Notes: a model not told the origin generated them from the sequence alone. Positions 1-9,189 are shown, numbered from the stretch's first letter. The stretch is 64,000 nucleotides of DNA from Sphingobacteriales bacterium JAD_PAG50586_3 (GCA_023213195.1 CP096135.1:622548-686547), one strand, 5' to 3'. Numbers and translations: made by a program.

Positions 1-641
1 CCCTCGCGCTTGCTAACGTTAATATCAGCAAGCTCTATAATAAATTGCGCATCGGCTTTAATACCCAGGTTTTGAACGTAGGTAACACCGGTGTCGCCTT
101 CCTGCTTAATGTTCATAGCCTCTTTCTTCAGGTTCTCGTAGCGGGTTTTATCTACGTAACGGTATTTTTTGGCAGATAAAGCAGAGTTTATCGCATCAAT
201 AGCAAAATCGTAAGTAGCACGGTCGGTTTTGGCTTTTTCTTCGTTAGGTACGGCCATAAAACGCACGCCGCCTACACTTTTAGCCAGCAATTGGTAGTCG
301 GCTTTTAAAGGGTCTAGAGACACAGTAGCGCTGATAGTAACCTGATACAGGCCGTTTGCAGGGCCTTCTTTTACCACGGTGTATTTAGATACGTAGCCTT
401 CGCTATGCGTTGCAATAGCGTCTGATATGGTCATAAAATTCTCCACCTTGGTTTCAGATTTTACCGCAACACCCAAGCCCTGACTAACGGCATTGCGCAC
501 CGCATCTTGTGTAGCATCAATTTTTGCAAGGCCAATGCCTTTAGCCTCTACCACAATGGTGTTTTGTGCATTAGCAGAAACAACAAACAGTAGCAATGTA
601 AATACGCTAAGTATTAACTTAATTGTAAAAGGTTTTTTCAT
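1..641 (-). CDS. FlgT/LPP20-like secreted protein (3' end cut by window)
   Basis: The gene reads leftward from the ATG at 641 and stays open to base 1, so the C-terminus lies outside the window. The first 25 residues are a lysine-rich start, a hydrophobic core and SANAQ, a typical signal peptide with cleavage after ANA. The mature part has the pattern VVEAKGIGLAKIDATQDA, then a glycine-rich segment, then a YQVTISATVS strand. This pattern recurs in the LPP20/FlgT-N fold of periplasmic or outer-membrane-associated proteins. No catalytic residues are visible. The role is unknown; the fold assignment comes from pattern memory only. It lies 125 bp downstream of the end of the kelch protein gene on the same strand. 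Confidence 0.6.
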   Translation of the reverse strand, partial: MKKPFTIKLILSVFTLLLFVVSANAQNTIVVEAKGIGLAKIDATQDAVRNAVSQGLGVAVKSETKVENFMTISDAIATHSEGYVSKYTVVKEGPANGLYQVTISATVSLDPLKADYQLLAKSVGGVRFMAVPNEEKAKTDRATYDFAIDAINSALSAKKYRYVDKTRYENLKKEAMNIKQEGDTGVTYVQNLGIKADAQFIIELADINVSKRE

Positions 642-765
642 TTTAAGTAGTTTGTAAAATGGCGTTTGCAACCACCGTGCCAAAAATGTAAAGTGCTGTT
701 TTATAACAGTCTATAATGATAGTTCCTAAATCCGTATCAAAAATACTAAAAAAAGCCCTGTGCTG

Positions 766-2422
766 TTAGTCCTTAATAATATTCAGCTTCTTCACCAAGC
801 GGCCTTCGGGGGTTTGTATTGACACCATATAAATACCAGATGCCAGCGCGGTTGTGTTTAGGCTGATGGTTTGGCTGCCGGCCAATAAACTGCCTGTGTA
901 ATTAGCAGTCTGTTTTTTACCATCAATAGATAATATGGCAACATCTACCTGTTGTGGTTTTTTCAAATCCAGTTGCAGGTTTACCACATTGTTAGCCGGG
1001 TTGGGGAACATGTTTTTTAGTGCTAATGATGTTGGTATTTCTTCAACACCTATAGTTATATCGCCCTTAAAATATACCCTGTAAATAGTATCGTTGGCCG
1101 ATGATATGCCATTGTTTGGAGCAGTGCCACGTATGCCGCCAAATAAATAGCCTATGAATTTACGTGGTTCTGCCTTGACCGAATGGTAAGTTTGCCCTAC
1201 TTAAAGCACTGTGTGTGGTATTAACGCCATTGCCGGTTAAAAATACTGCATTTGTTCCCAATAAACCCGGCATTGTTCGTAATGATAACTCTTCCCAGCC
1301 AGAGGTGCCAAAAGGCTGAGTCGGGCCATTTACATTAAAATACATTTGGCTAACAGTATTTACAAACGGTACTAAAGAATCGTAATTATTAAGGTTGTTG
1401 TGCGTGCCCATACCTCCCAATAATACTACGGCGCTTGTGCCGGTGTTAGACCAATCATCGTATACCGTAAAGCTAGCCGATGTATATTGGCTAAACCGCT
1501 GGTTTTGGTTAGAAAACACCTGCCTACTTTGACCGTTAAAATAGATAGGTTCTGTATATGGCAAATTCTCCGTTTTCTTAAATACGCCACCCAGTATGGC
1601 CAATCGGTCACCTTCGTCAAATTGTAGCTTAACAACATTTAAATCCCTACGGTGCAGGTTATTTGTGTCTACAAGCTCACTTTGGTTAAAAGGGCCAAAA
1701 GGGCCGCTAGGCTCTATATCTACAATGGTAAAAGAGCGTATGGCATTGGTATAGGTTTGGGTAAACTGGCCGTTGGGTACATCGTTATAGCGGCCTTCAA
1801 ACTTATGTCCACCTACAATGTAAAAGGTGTCGTTAATTTCTTCCATCTCTCCACCGCACACAGCCATGGTGCTATCAAGGTAAAAGCCCAAGTGCGGGCT
1901 TAAGCTATCGCCGTTTTCAACCGCGGTTATCAATCCCGGAACATCAACCGATATTAAATAAGGGAACGTAGCAAACATAGCGTTGGTACTATCCCAACCA
2001 TAGCCACCGGCTATATACAGCTTGTCGCCCTTTTGGTGAAACTGCATATTGGTAGAGCGTAGCGGGTCGGCATGCGCTAACGATAATTGGTTTAACGATG
2101 CCGCAGACCATTGCCAATCGGTAGTATCAACTACAATAATGTTGTTGTTAGAGTATTCCGTTTCAAAATTGCTATTGCTGTTTAAGCCATGCAAACCGTT
2201 GGTACGCCCACCAATAATAAGCCATTTGCTGCCGTGGGTAGCATAAGCAAAAGAGTGGTAACCCGGCACAGTTTCGCCAATAATAGGTTCAAACTCAACA
2301 TGGAAATACCATGGCGAAAGAATATCGGCAGGGCTTTGGGTTGTATTAGGCTGTTGTGCCCATAGGCTGTTAATACTCAGCAATATTACAGAAACTAGAG
2401 AAATAGCGTAACGTTGGCACAT
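766..2422 (-). CDS. Kelch-type beta-propeller protein with T9SS sorting domain (one frameshift)
   Basis: Two adjacent frames together make one secreted protein of about 550 residues. The upstream part (1160-2422) has a signal peptide ending SLWAQQ and repeated Gly-Gly strands: WLIIGGRTNG, KLYIAGGYGW, TFYIVGGHKF, RLAILGGVF, AVVLLGGMG, AVFLTGNG. That is about six kelch blades, as in galactose-oxidase-like propellers. The downstream part continues in another frame through YLFGGIRGTAPNNG and ends in a sorting domain (MFPNPANNVVN ... LASGIYMVSI ... LVKKLNIIKD, 766-1011). This C-terminal domain directs export by the type IX system and cell-surface attachment. The frame break is near 1160-1170 (AGAACCACGTAAA) and is fixed by removing one base. 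Probably a surface protein; the ligand is unknown. Confidence 0.75.
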
Positions 2423-2442
2423 AAATATTAGATTATCAAGAA

Positions 2443-2450
2443 CAAAGTTA
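2443..2450 (-). promoter_or_regulatory. Bacteroidota -7 element for the kelch gene
   Basis: Read on the minus strand this is TAACTTTG, a match to the TAnnTTTG -7 consensus, 20 bases upstream of the ATG at 2422. A clear -33 TTG is not obvious. Confidence 0.5.
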
Positions 2451-2494
2451 AGTTAAACGCATTTAGATTAAAAGGCATATTTTAGCTAAAAGGC

Positions 2495-2502
2495 TATATT
2501 TG
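2495..2502 (+). promoter_or_regulatory. Bacteroidota -7 element (TATATTTG)
   Basis: TATATTTG lies 15 bases before the ATG at 2518. It covers the TTG at 2500, which would otherwise be a possible in-frame start. The ATG at 2518 is therefore the better start for the downstream gene. Confidence 0.55.
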
Positions 2503-2517
2503 CCTATATTGAGAAGA

Positions 2518-4122
2518 ATGACCGTCCGTACGCTACATATAATCACACTGTTACTATTAGGCATTGCCGCAAACGCGCAACAGTTGGGCGTTAAGTGGGG
2601 CGATAGCTATAAGAACCGCAAAAACAGCTATATAACCAAAATAGTGGGCGAGGATAGCGACAGCTACTACGCGTTTCGCTACAGTGGCGGCTATGTGTTT
2701 TCGTACGTGCCACATATTTGGTTAGATAAGTACTCAGGCTTCTCTCTACAGCAGGAGTTTTCTCGCCCTATGGAAATACCCACCCGCGCTGGCGAGGAGG
2801 TTTCTGTAGAAGATATGTTGCAGATAAAGGGCAACTTTATTTTGCTTACCAGCTATTTTAACCGTGATGCCAGCAAAAAATCGGTATTTGCCTATAAGGT
2901 AGATACCGCCGGAAAGGTATATACCAAAAACAGCCGCGAGGTGGACTATATACCATCGGAAACGCGCCGCGATAACCGCAGGGAGCATGTTACTCTTTCG
3001 GCAGATAGTTCGGCCCTGTTTTTTTACCATGCCGAGTATGATGATAAAACGGGCAACGAGCGGTTGATGTGCCGTCTGGTAAGCGGTACCGACTTTAGCG
3101 AGTTGTTTTCTAAGTCTATAGATATTCCCTACAAAAAAGAGCAGATAAATATAATTAACGGGGTTAGCGATGTAGAGGGCAACTTTTTTGTGCTGCTTAA
3201 AATAAGCCCTCTTGATAAAGGCATATTCTTTAAAGACAAAGCCAACTCATCATACCTTATGCTATCTATTTCAGCAGATGGTAAGGTGCGCGAGTACGAC
3301 CTTTCTTTAGGCACCAAAAGCATATCAGAAATACTGCTAAAGCGTGCAGGCGATGGTAACATACTAGTGGCCGGGTTTTACTCTAATCAGGCTAAGTCTG
3401 AAGATAATATGGCGGGCAGTTTTTACATACGTATTGATGGTAAAACGGGCAATATAAGCAGCAAAGGTGTTAAAGACTTTGATAAAGATTTTTTAGCCCT
3501 GTTTATGAGCGAGCGTAAGATTGATAAAGGCCGGGAGCTATACAAATACAGCCTAAACGACTTTATCCTGCGCGATGACCAAGGCGTAATACTTATAGCC
3601 GAGCAAACCTTTGAAGATGTGGTATGCTTTTACGATACTCGCACGGGCCTGCAAACCTGTAATACGCATTTTTATTATAACGATATTATAGTTATAAGTA
3701 TAAACCCCGATGGCACGGTGGCATGGGTACGCAGAATACCCAAGCAGCAGGAAACCATTAATGATGATGGCCTCTTCTCATCCTACCTTATGTATAAGCG
3801 CGATAAGACTATCTACCTGCTTTTTAACGATGATATACGCAACTTTACCCAGCAATCGCTGCCCTTTGGCACGTTTGATGCCGAGCCTTATAACATGACA
3901 GCCCCACACAAGGCGCAGGTGGCTATGGTGAGTATAGACTCTGCCGGTACAGTGGTTAAAAAGCCATTTTTTAATGCGCGCGATAGTAAGATTATTATCC
4001 GCCCAAGCCTGTCTTACAAGGCTAATAGCGATGTTACCGTTATTTATGGTGAATATGGAAACCGTTTCCGTCTAGGGAAACTATTATACACTGAAAGCCC
4101 CGATAGTACTAAGGTAGAGTAA
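2518..4122 (+). CDS. Large secreted protein of unknown function
   Basis: Starting at the ATG at 2518 the protein is 534 residues long. The first 22 residues form a clean signal peptide (MTVRTLHIITLLLLGIAANA, then QQ). The mature region is rich in alternating beta strands with many Tyr, Asp and Lys residues, and it contains repeated phrases such as GDGNILVAGFYS and GTVAWVRRIP, like the blades of a propeller. No known catalytic motif and no T9SS sorting domain are seen at the C-terminus (ends PDSTKVE). I do not recognise the family. The gene is convergent with the methyltransferase at 4124, with one base between stop codons, and divergent from the kelch gene. A TTG at 2500 is in frame but lies inside the promoter. 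Confidence 0.75.
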   Translation: MTVRTLHIITLLLLGIAANAQQLGVKWGDSYKNRKNSYITKIVGEDSDSYYAFRYSGGYVFSYVPHIWLDKYSGFSLQQEFSRPMEIPTRAGEEVSVEDMLQIKGNFILLTSYFNRDASKKSVFAYKVDTAGKVYTKNSREVDYIPSETRRDNRREHVTLSADSSALFFYHAEYDDKTGNERLMCRLVSGTDFSELFSKSIDIPYKKEQINIINGVSDVEGNFFVLLKISPLDKGIFFKDKANSSYLMLSISADGKVREYDLSLGTKSISEILLKRAGDGNILVAGFYSNQAKSEDNMAGSFYIRIDGKTGNISSKGVKDFDKDFLALFMSERKIDKGRELYKYSLNDFILRDDQGVILIAEQTFEDVVCFYDTRTGLQTCNTHFYYNDIIVISINPDGTVAWVRRIPKQQETINDDGLFSSYLMYKRDKTIYLLFNDDIRNFTQQSLPFGTFDAEPYNMTAPHKAQVAMVSIDSAGTVVKKPFFNARDSKIIIRPSLSYKANSDVTVIYGEYGNRFRLGKLLYTESPDSTKVE

Positions 4123-4123
4123 G

Positions 4124-4923
4124 TTAAGCCTTCTTTCTTATCACTATGATATGGTGCAGCGCAAATATCCTGTTAAATGGTATCAACGTAAACTCCCACA
4201 GCTTTATTAGTGGCGAAAAGAACGATGGCAGCACCTGCCTGAAATTTAACCCGCCCGATAGTAAATAGCGGAGGTAGTTATTCAGCGGCTTTTGTAGTAC
4301 AATCTCCAAGTTGGGGTATAGCTGTTCCAGTTTCTTTTTATCGCGGACAAACACAATGTACGATAGGGCCTGGTTAGCGCCATTCATAAAGCCAAGCTCC
4401 TCGTTTACCCATTCTTTCTGGGTCATATCAAAGGTTTCGCTATCAAATATCTTCTTGTAAAAACGGCTTGCAACCGTTCCGTAATAAGGGTCTATAAGCA
4501 CACAGCCGCCGCCAACCTCAAGCACCCGCTCCAGCTCTTTAAAAAACAAGTTTGGGTTGGGGAAATGGTGAAAACAGTTAATACCATAAATACCCCTGAT
4601 GCTGTTGACCTCAAAGGGCATGTTTTGCGCGTCAACCACCATATCAAGGTTCGGGGCCGATTTTACATCGGTAGATACTATCTCGGGGTACTTCTTCTTA
4701 AAAAGCTAACACCCGCGCCAATTTCTACACGCTTACCTATGCCGTTAAAATGCTTGGTGTCAAGGTTTATGCAGGTATCGTAAAACTCGGCAAATACATT
4801 GCGCATCATGGGTTTTTCATACAGCACCTTGCTGTGCAATACCAGTAGTTCATCGCTATCGGGGTCTATGCCCTCTAGGCGTGGCTCTCTTAAATAATTA
4901 CGCAGCTTTATAAAAACCGACAT
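4124..4923 (-). CDS. Class I SAM-dependent methyltransferase (one frameshift)
   Basis: Two frames join into a protein of about 266 residues. The N-terminal part (4678-4923) runs from MSVFIKLRNYLREP to the SAM-binding motif I, VEIGAGVSF. The C-terminal part (4124-4642) begins after the shift with KKKYPEIVSTDVKSAPNLD, where the acidic residue at the end of strand 2 binds the ribose, then NCFHHFPNPNLFFKELERVL and GGGCVLIDPYYG (motif III region). The break is in a run of five T at about 4696 (minus strand CTTTTTAAG); a sixth T restores a continuous frame. The substrate cannot be told; small-molecule or lipid/glycan methylation are both possible. Divergent from the symporter gene, 96 bp apart. Confidence 0.75.
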
Positions 4924-5019
4924 CCTATGTATCTCTTGGTGGGCGTCAAATATACAACCTCCATGCGTTATTAAAATAATTTCACCAAGGCCACAAAGTA
5001 TTTATTTACTTTGCAGTAT

Positions 5020-6413
5020 ATGAAACAGTCGAACAACGCGCTTTTTGCGGCCATAGGTTTCTTTACAATTACTGCTATACTCCAGGCCCTTAAAACATGG
5101 GCCGGTGTTGCTATGCCAAACGAGCTTATGCTTATAAGCCGCCTGCTGTTTGCGGGAGCTGTGTTTTACTATGCTTACAAAATAAAGTCGCTAAGCACCT
5201 TTATTTTCGCGGCCATGATAGCCGGTATACTGGGTGGTATTTACCTGCCAAAGGGTATAGCTATAGACCTTAAACTACTTAGCGACATCTTCCTTAAACT
5301 CATCAAAACCATTATAGCACCGCTGTTGTTTGGTACGCTGGTAGTGGGCATAGCGGGCCATTCAGACATTAAGCAGGTGGGCCGCATGGGTTGGAAATCG
5401 CTGGTGTACTTCGAGATTGTTACCACTTTCGCCCTAATCATCGGCCTTATTGCCATCAATATTAGTCAGGCCGGCGCAGGCTTAGAAAACCTTGCTGTTG
5501 ATACTGAATCTATTAAAGTAGCCGACCCCCTTACCTGGAAAGAAACCATACTCCACATATTTCCCAAAAACATTGCCGACTCTATTGCCCATGGCGAGGT
5601 GTTGCAGGTAGTCGTTTTTAGTATACTTTTTGGTATTGGCCTTGCTATGCTTAGCAAAGAAAAGCGCAAGCCAATGATTGATTTTGCCGAGAGCCTTACC
5701 GAAGCTATGTTTAAGTTTACCAACATAGTAATGCTTTTTGCCCCTTTCGCGGTTTTTGGCGCCCTGTCGTACACCTTGGCTATGTACGGTATAGATGTGT
5801 TTGGCAACCTGATTAAACTGCTGCTAACATTGTATGTAGCCCTTGTAGCCTTTATTGGTGTAGTGTTAATACCCATTATGCTTATTACCGGCATACCGGT
5901 GCTTAAATTTCTTAAAGCGGTGCGCGAGCCTGCTACCCTGGCCTTTGCTACAGCCAGTTCAGAAAGTGCGCTGCCCATAGCTATGGAGCGTATGGTAGAG
6001 TTTGGTGTACCTAAAAAATAGTAGCCTTTGTGCTACCTACCGGCTATAGCTTTAACCTTGATGGTACTACGCTATACCTGTCGCTGGCGGCAATATTCGT
6101 AGCGCAGGCAAGTGGGGTGCAACTCAGCGTTGCCGACCAAGTAATAATCGTCTTTACCCTTATGCTAACCAGCAAAGGCGTAGCAGGGGTTCCACGGGCA
6201 TCGTTTGTAATACTACTGGCTACTGTTTCTTCTTTTGCCTATTTAGGGCTTAAAGAAGACCGAGCCTACCTTATTTTAGGTATTGATGCCTTTATGGATA
6301 TGGCCCGCACTGCGGTAAACGTATTTGGCAACTGCTTAGCATCGGCCGTGGTGGCTAAATGGGAGGGCGAGCTAAACACCAACACCCCCGACCCTAAACC
6401 GACATTGCAATAA
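5020..6413 (+). CDS. Dicarboxylate/amino acid:cation symporter, DAACS family (one frameshift)
   Basis: A polytopic inner-membrane protein of about 464 residues that imports dicarboxylates or acidic amino acids with Na+ or H+. The first frame (5020-6021) holds the early helices, including AAMIAGILGGIYLPKG and the conserved IIAPLLFGTLVVGIAGHSD segment. The second frame (6030-6413) resumes at VLPTGYSFNLDGTTLYLSLA, the family signature around the substrate hairpin, then SKGVAGVPRASFVIL and ILGIDAFMDMARTAVNVFGN, the helix-8 signature carrying Asp and Asn for cation and substrate binding. The break is CCTAAAAAATAG at 6012-6022; seven A instead of six would bridge the halves. The ATG at 5020 is preferred to the in-frame TTG at 5011, which lies next to a TACTTTG promoter-like element. 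Confidence 0.85.
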
Positions 6414-6419
6414 CTCTCA

Positions 6420-6560
6420 ACCCCTACAGGCAGTAGTTAATTAGGCCATTTCGCGGATTCATTTTTTCAACTCCCCTACTTTTTAAGGAGGGGTAATTCT
6501 GACTGTTAAGTCAGAATGGGGTGGTTACTACACACCTACAAGCAGTAGCCGATAAGGTTA
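6420..6560. repeat. Composite palindromic repeat (inverted copy of the 56-kb array unit)
   Basis: The segment contains CCCCTACAGGCAGTAG at 6420, a double hairpin at 6471-6528, and CCTACAAGCAGTAGCC near 6536. Its reverse complement matches 56021-56079 with a single base difference, and the flanks on both sides also resemble the flanks there (a CTAC-N4/5-GTAG mini-palindrome on each side). No gene is seen here. Confidence 0.75.
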
Positions 6561-6564
6561 TTTT

Positions 6565-6663
6565 TCATTTTTCACTTTTCGTTTTTAGTTTGCCGAAGGC
6601 ATTAAACACCTTTAGGTGGCCTACCGTAGTAAACCACCTGAAAAAGTGCACAATCTTTATCAT
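6565..6663 (-). CDS. Possible 32-residue small ORF (weak)
   Basis: An open frame from the ATG at 6663 encodes MIKIVHFFRWFTTVGHLKVF and then a lysine-rich tail. It lies downstream of the two strong leftward promoters at 6925 and 7142. There is no homology that I recognise, and the frame could be chance. Listed because it is the longest plausible reading frame in what appears to be a transcribed region. Confidence 0.15.
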   Translation of the reverse strand: MIKIVHFFRWFTTVGHLKVFNAFGKLKTKSEK

Positions 6664-6793
6664 AACAATTTAGCTACTAACCAACAGATGGTTCTGTTGT
6701 TAAGCTTGTTCTCTCGCTAAACTATTTATCTTAAATTCTTTCTTAAACCATTAATCTTGAACCGTAATAAGCATTGTAGGTACTATTAATAAA

Positions 6794-6843
6794 GTCCCTT
6801 TTAAAAGGGGTTGTTTAGTGCAAAGCACTAAACGGGGGATTTT
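6794..6843. repeat. Double-hairpin repeat
   Basis: First hairpin CCCTTTTAAAAGGG, second hairpin TTTAGTGCAAAGCACTAAA with a GCAAAGC loop, closed by GGGGGATTTTT. Same architecture as the copies at 10531 and 39356. It lies about 80 bp downstream of the promoter at 6925, so it could also act as a terminator or structured end of that transcript. Confidence 0.65.
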
Positions 6844-6924
6844 TAGCCCGGGCCTGCCCTGACAGTATCGTCATAGGCTCTTTTTGTTTTAATTACTAAT
6901 AATGTGTATTTGCAAATACGGGTA

Positions 6925-6956
6925 CAAAGATACAACACCCAACCATCTTTTGTCAA
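6925..6956 (-). promoter_or_regulatory. Strong leftward promoter without a clear gene
   Basis: On the minus strand it reads TTGACAAA, 16 bases, then TATCTTTG with a G before TA, matching both the -33 and -7 consensus. The total span is 32 bases, the same as the promoters at 7142 and 45491. No convincing CDS follows before the convergent symporter gene. Confidence 0.65.
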
Positions 6957-7141
6957 GTATAAAATAAATATTGTTAATAAATAATTTTAAAGAATTGCCT
7001 CTCATGAGAAGCAGCTCTGAATAAACAACCATGTATCCTAGCGCACCTCTCAAGAGAGAATACTTATAGTTCACTTTATGTTGTAGTAAACTTTTGACTT
7101 TTTGCAGGCTTGGTTTTTCGTTTTTTACTTTTCGTTTAACA

Positions 7142-7173
7142 CAAAGGTACGACCGGGCATAGGCCTTTGTCAA
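7142..7173 (-). promoter_or_regulatory. Second strong leftward promoter without a clear gene
   Basis: On the minus strand it reads TTGACAAA, 16 bases, then TACCTTTG; the span is 32 bases. It lies about 217 bp upstream of the promoter at 6925 in the same direction. The transcript would run into an AT-rich stretch with no good ORF. Confidence 0.6.
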
Positions 7174-7178
7174 GTAAA

Positions 7179-7220
7179 CCCCCCCCTCTAAGAGGAGGTG
7201 CCTCGCAAAGCGAGGTGCGC
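7179..7220. repeat. Double-hairpin repeat
   Basis: CCCCCCCTCTAAGAGGAGG followed by CCTCGCAAAGCGAGG, a hairpin with a GCAAAGC loop. Member of the same family as 6794 and 10531. Confidence 0.6.
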
Positions 7221-7235
7221 GAGTCTTGCCAACAT

Positions 7236-7384
7236 ACCAAACGCAGAAAAGCCTCCGCCTAAGGCGGGGGCTTTTCATTTTATGGCGTTCGGGAAATTAA
7301 TCCTTACTGCTATAAACTCTTTTGAAGAAGGTCAGTTTAGTTTGTTAGTTCTGATTGTAGAACACTAGCAAATTGGGTTTTGTT
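7236..7384. repeat. 149-bp direct repeat, copy 1
   Basis: This matches 7959-8107 over 149 bp without length change. The last 77 bases (7308-7384 and 8031-8107) are identical as read by eye. The first about 45 bases include a hairpin, AAAAGCCTCCGCC-TAA-GGCGGGGGCTTTT (7247-7275), like an intrinsic terminator. About 25 bases in the middle (7283-7307) differ. No gene is seen in it. Confidence 0.85.
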
Positions 7385-7460
7385 GGGGGATATGTAATTC
7401 TTGGTTGCATTAGTTTATTTTTTCAATACAATAAATTAAGGTATTCTTTACTTTTAGCCC

Positions 7461-7946
7461 ATGCTAAGGCTTCCTCTTTTATTTCTTTTGCTATCTGTGT
7501 ATGCGTCGGCGCAAACGGTTACTATTAAAAAACTGCTTGCTGCTTGTAAAGACACTACCGGTGCCACCCAAATAATACCAAAGAATTATGTAAAAAGCGG
7601 GTATGAAAAGTCGTTTGACGATACGTTGTACATTTATAAATCGAAGCGGGGCAACACCATGCTGTTGGCAACCCAAAATGGCGACTATTATATTTTTAGA
7701 ACCAACAACAGGGCTAAATATGTTAGGATGATACGCGCGCTTAAAAGACAAGAGTTTGTTTTTGATAAACCCCAATGGCTCTACCGCACAATACTAAGAA
7801 AAGCCGAATCTGTAAATCACCCCAAAATTGTTGTATCATCACGCCCCAGGTGGACGTATGGCCGTGTAGCCTTCTACTCAGGGCCTTTTAACCGGAAAGG
7901 AATAGACAATAAATGCTATACTATTTCTGTTTTAAAGACGAAGTAG
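7461..7946 (+). CDS. Small secreted protein of unknown function, flanked by direct repeats
   Basis: 161 residues with a signal peptide (MLRLPLLFLLLSVYASAQ, cleavage after ASA). The mature protein is basic, with many Lys, Arg and Tyr residues, and includes YKSKRGNTMLLATQNGDYYI and YSGPFNRKGIDNK. No known domain is recognised. A few phrases (VAFYSGPFNRKG) recall the FVFYTGPSEKS of the protein at 58676, so the two may share a small beta domain; this is a loose resemblance. The gene lies exactly between the two 149-bp repeats at 7236 and 7959, and a terminator-like hairpin follows its stop. Confidence 0.65.
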   Translation: MLRLPLLFLLLSVYASAQTVTIKKLLAACKDTTGATQIIPKNYVKSGYEKSFDDTLYIYKSKRGNTMLLATQNGDYYIFRTNNRAKYVRMIRALKRQEFVFDKPQWLYRTILRKAESVNHPKIVVSSRPRWTYGRVAFYSGPFNRKGIDNKCYTISVLKTK

Positions 7947-7958
7947 TAACTAACCATT

Positions 7959-8107
7959 ACCAAACGCAGAAAAGCCCCCGCCTAAGGCTGGAGCTTTTCA
8001 TCTTTATTGCTAACGGGATTTGACTCCGTGTGCTATAAACTCTTTTGAAGAAGGTCAGTTTAGTTTGTTAGTTCTGATTGTAGAACACTAGCAAATTGGG
8101 TTTTGTT
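7959..8107. repeat. 149-bp direct repeat, copy 2
   Basis: Second copy of the repeat at 7236-7384. The hairpin near its start (7970-7998, AAAAGCCCCCGCC-TAA-GGCTGGAGCTTTT) is placed to terminate the gene ending at 7946. Confidence 0.85.
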
Positions 8108-8169
8108 TTCTAAAGACGTTTTTTTGATTGTCAGATGTCAAAATATCTACTCCTTGAGATTTTTATGAG

Positions 8170-8508
8170 CTAAATATCGAATACATTTCGTAAAGATTGT
8201 TTTATGGCTTCAAACTCTTCGTCCGAAACAACTCCAATTTGCTTTGCGAATCTGTCTGTAGACAATGATTTGACTTGAAAACAATCCGCTACAGAGTCTT
8301 TAGTTAAATTATTTTCAGCGCTCATTACTAATTTAACCATCCAATCGGCTGTATTATACCTTTCATTCCAATCTGTTATTGGAACGACAATTCTTAGTGG
8401 TAGAATTCCTATCGCATTATCATTAACAATTATGGCTGGTCGTCTTTTCTTTATCTCTGCTCCAATGGTAGGATTAAACTCAACCAACCAGATTTCCTTA
8501 GTATTCAT
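8170..8508 (-). CDS. PemK/MazF-family toxin (mRNA endonuclease type)
   Basis: 112 residues, the usual length of MazF/PemK ribonuclease toxins. The N-terminus EIWLVEFNPTIGAEIKKRRP carries the family pattern (G[DE]iw.v.f.p..G.E..k.RPaiV), with the following AIIVNDNAI strand and IVVPITDW as in MazF strands. The later segment QVKSLSTDRFAKQIGVVSD matches the family's D...R...GVL ending. Such toxins cleave mRNA. The start overlaps the upstream Panacea-domain gene by 11 bp (8498-8508), so both are co-translated from the promoter at 9190. A solo PemK is usually paired with a small DNA-binding antitoxin; here the partner is instead a Panacea protein. Confidence 0.8.
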   Translation of the reverse strand: MNTKEIWLVEFNPTIGAEIKKRRPAIIVNDNAIGILPLRIVVPITDWNERYNTADWMVKLVMSAENNLTKDSVADCFQVKSLSTDRFAKQIGVVSDEEFEAIKQSLRNVFDI

Positions 8509-9067
8509 GAATATCGTCAGTATCGGTTTTAGTTAATTCTGTTAGATTCTTATCATATAAATAATCTACTAAAAGAAATTGAGCTGCTGCTTTTCTTTCT
8601 TTTTTTATATCTGACAAATTTCCAAATAAATTTACTAATTCAGACTTTTCAAAAAAAGCAGCCATTAATCCATTAGGTATTACCTGTTCTTTGCCGAACG
8701 TTGCTAACCAAGGTTCTTCACTGTGAGTCAGTTCCATTAATTTAATGGCAGAAAACTGCCTATAGTATGAATATACTTTATTAATAAAGCTTTTTTGGAT
8801 TGCGTTAAGAAAATCAAAATTCAAATTAGCATCAGGAACCACTATTGAGTTATTCCCATACCCTTTATAAGTATGGTAAACTTCACTCACAACAGGGCCA
8901 TATTTCCATGCCTCAATTTCATCCTCGAACAATTGTTCTTTATACAAAGCGAAATGGAACCCTTGTAAATAGTACAGTATTTTTTGAAGTTTAAGGTTTG
9001 TAAGGTTTTCTTCCGGATTGTTCTGTGTTAGGCTAATAACATAGCCTGCAATATTGTTCGCTTTCAT
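8498..9067 (-). CDS. Panacea-domain (DUF4065, SocA/GepA-like) antitoxin
   Basis: 189 residues. The N-terminal 140 residues show the Panacea pattern: NLTNLKLQKILYYLQGFHFA, then LFEDEIEAWKYGPVVSEVYH and YKGYGN. Panacea proteins are known as antitoxins that neutralise many unrelated toxins by direct binding, and SocA belongs to the same fold. Residues after about 145 form an extra acidic and basic tail (SDIKKERKAAAQFLLVDYLY ... TKTDTDDIHEY), which could be a toxin-contacting segment. It is the first gene of a two-gene operon with the PemK-like toxin, overlapping it by 11 bp, behind a near-consensus promoter. The whole unit is AT-richer than its neighbours, consistent with transfer. Confidence 0.8.
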   Translation of the reverse strand: MKANNIAGYVISLTQNNPEENLTNLKLQKILYYLQGFHFALYKEQLFEDEIEAWKYGPVVSEVYHTYKGYGNNSIVVPDANLNFDFLNAIQKSFINKVYSYYRQFSAIKLMELTHSEEPWLATFGKEQVIPNGLMAAFFEKSELVNLFGNLSDIKKERKAAAQFLLVDYLYDKNLTELTKTDTDDIHEY

Positions 9068-9189
9068 AGTATATTTATTAGATAAGCCTCACCCCGGTTG
9101 CAATATTTATAAATTATCCGCACAATTTATAATCAACTCCTAATTTGAATTTGAGCTATGGTTTAAACGTTTCTGTTTTAGTTATGTTG

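Noticed and set aside
2500..4122. TTG start at 2500 (also 5011, 19713 and 53097 for other genes)
   Set aside because: These TTG codons lie in or next to TAnnTTTG-like promoter elements, and a better ATG follows shortly.
6889..7278. 129-residue open frame on the minus strand
   Set aside because: It spans two promoter elements and a repeat, has no domain and is very basic; it looks like chance translation of non-coding DNA.
7959..8107. Possible tRNA in the 149-bp repeat (minus strand has CACGGAGTCAAATCCCGTTAGCA and a TTGCTAG partner)
   Set aside because: The T-arm has a mismatch, there is no anticodon stem, and the first copy lacks the T-arm altogether.
7236..8107. Integron attC-like cassette (repeat-gene-repeat)
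   Set aside because: No convincing RYYYAAC/GTTRRRY core pairs and no integrase; only one gene.
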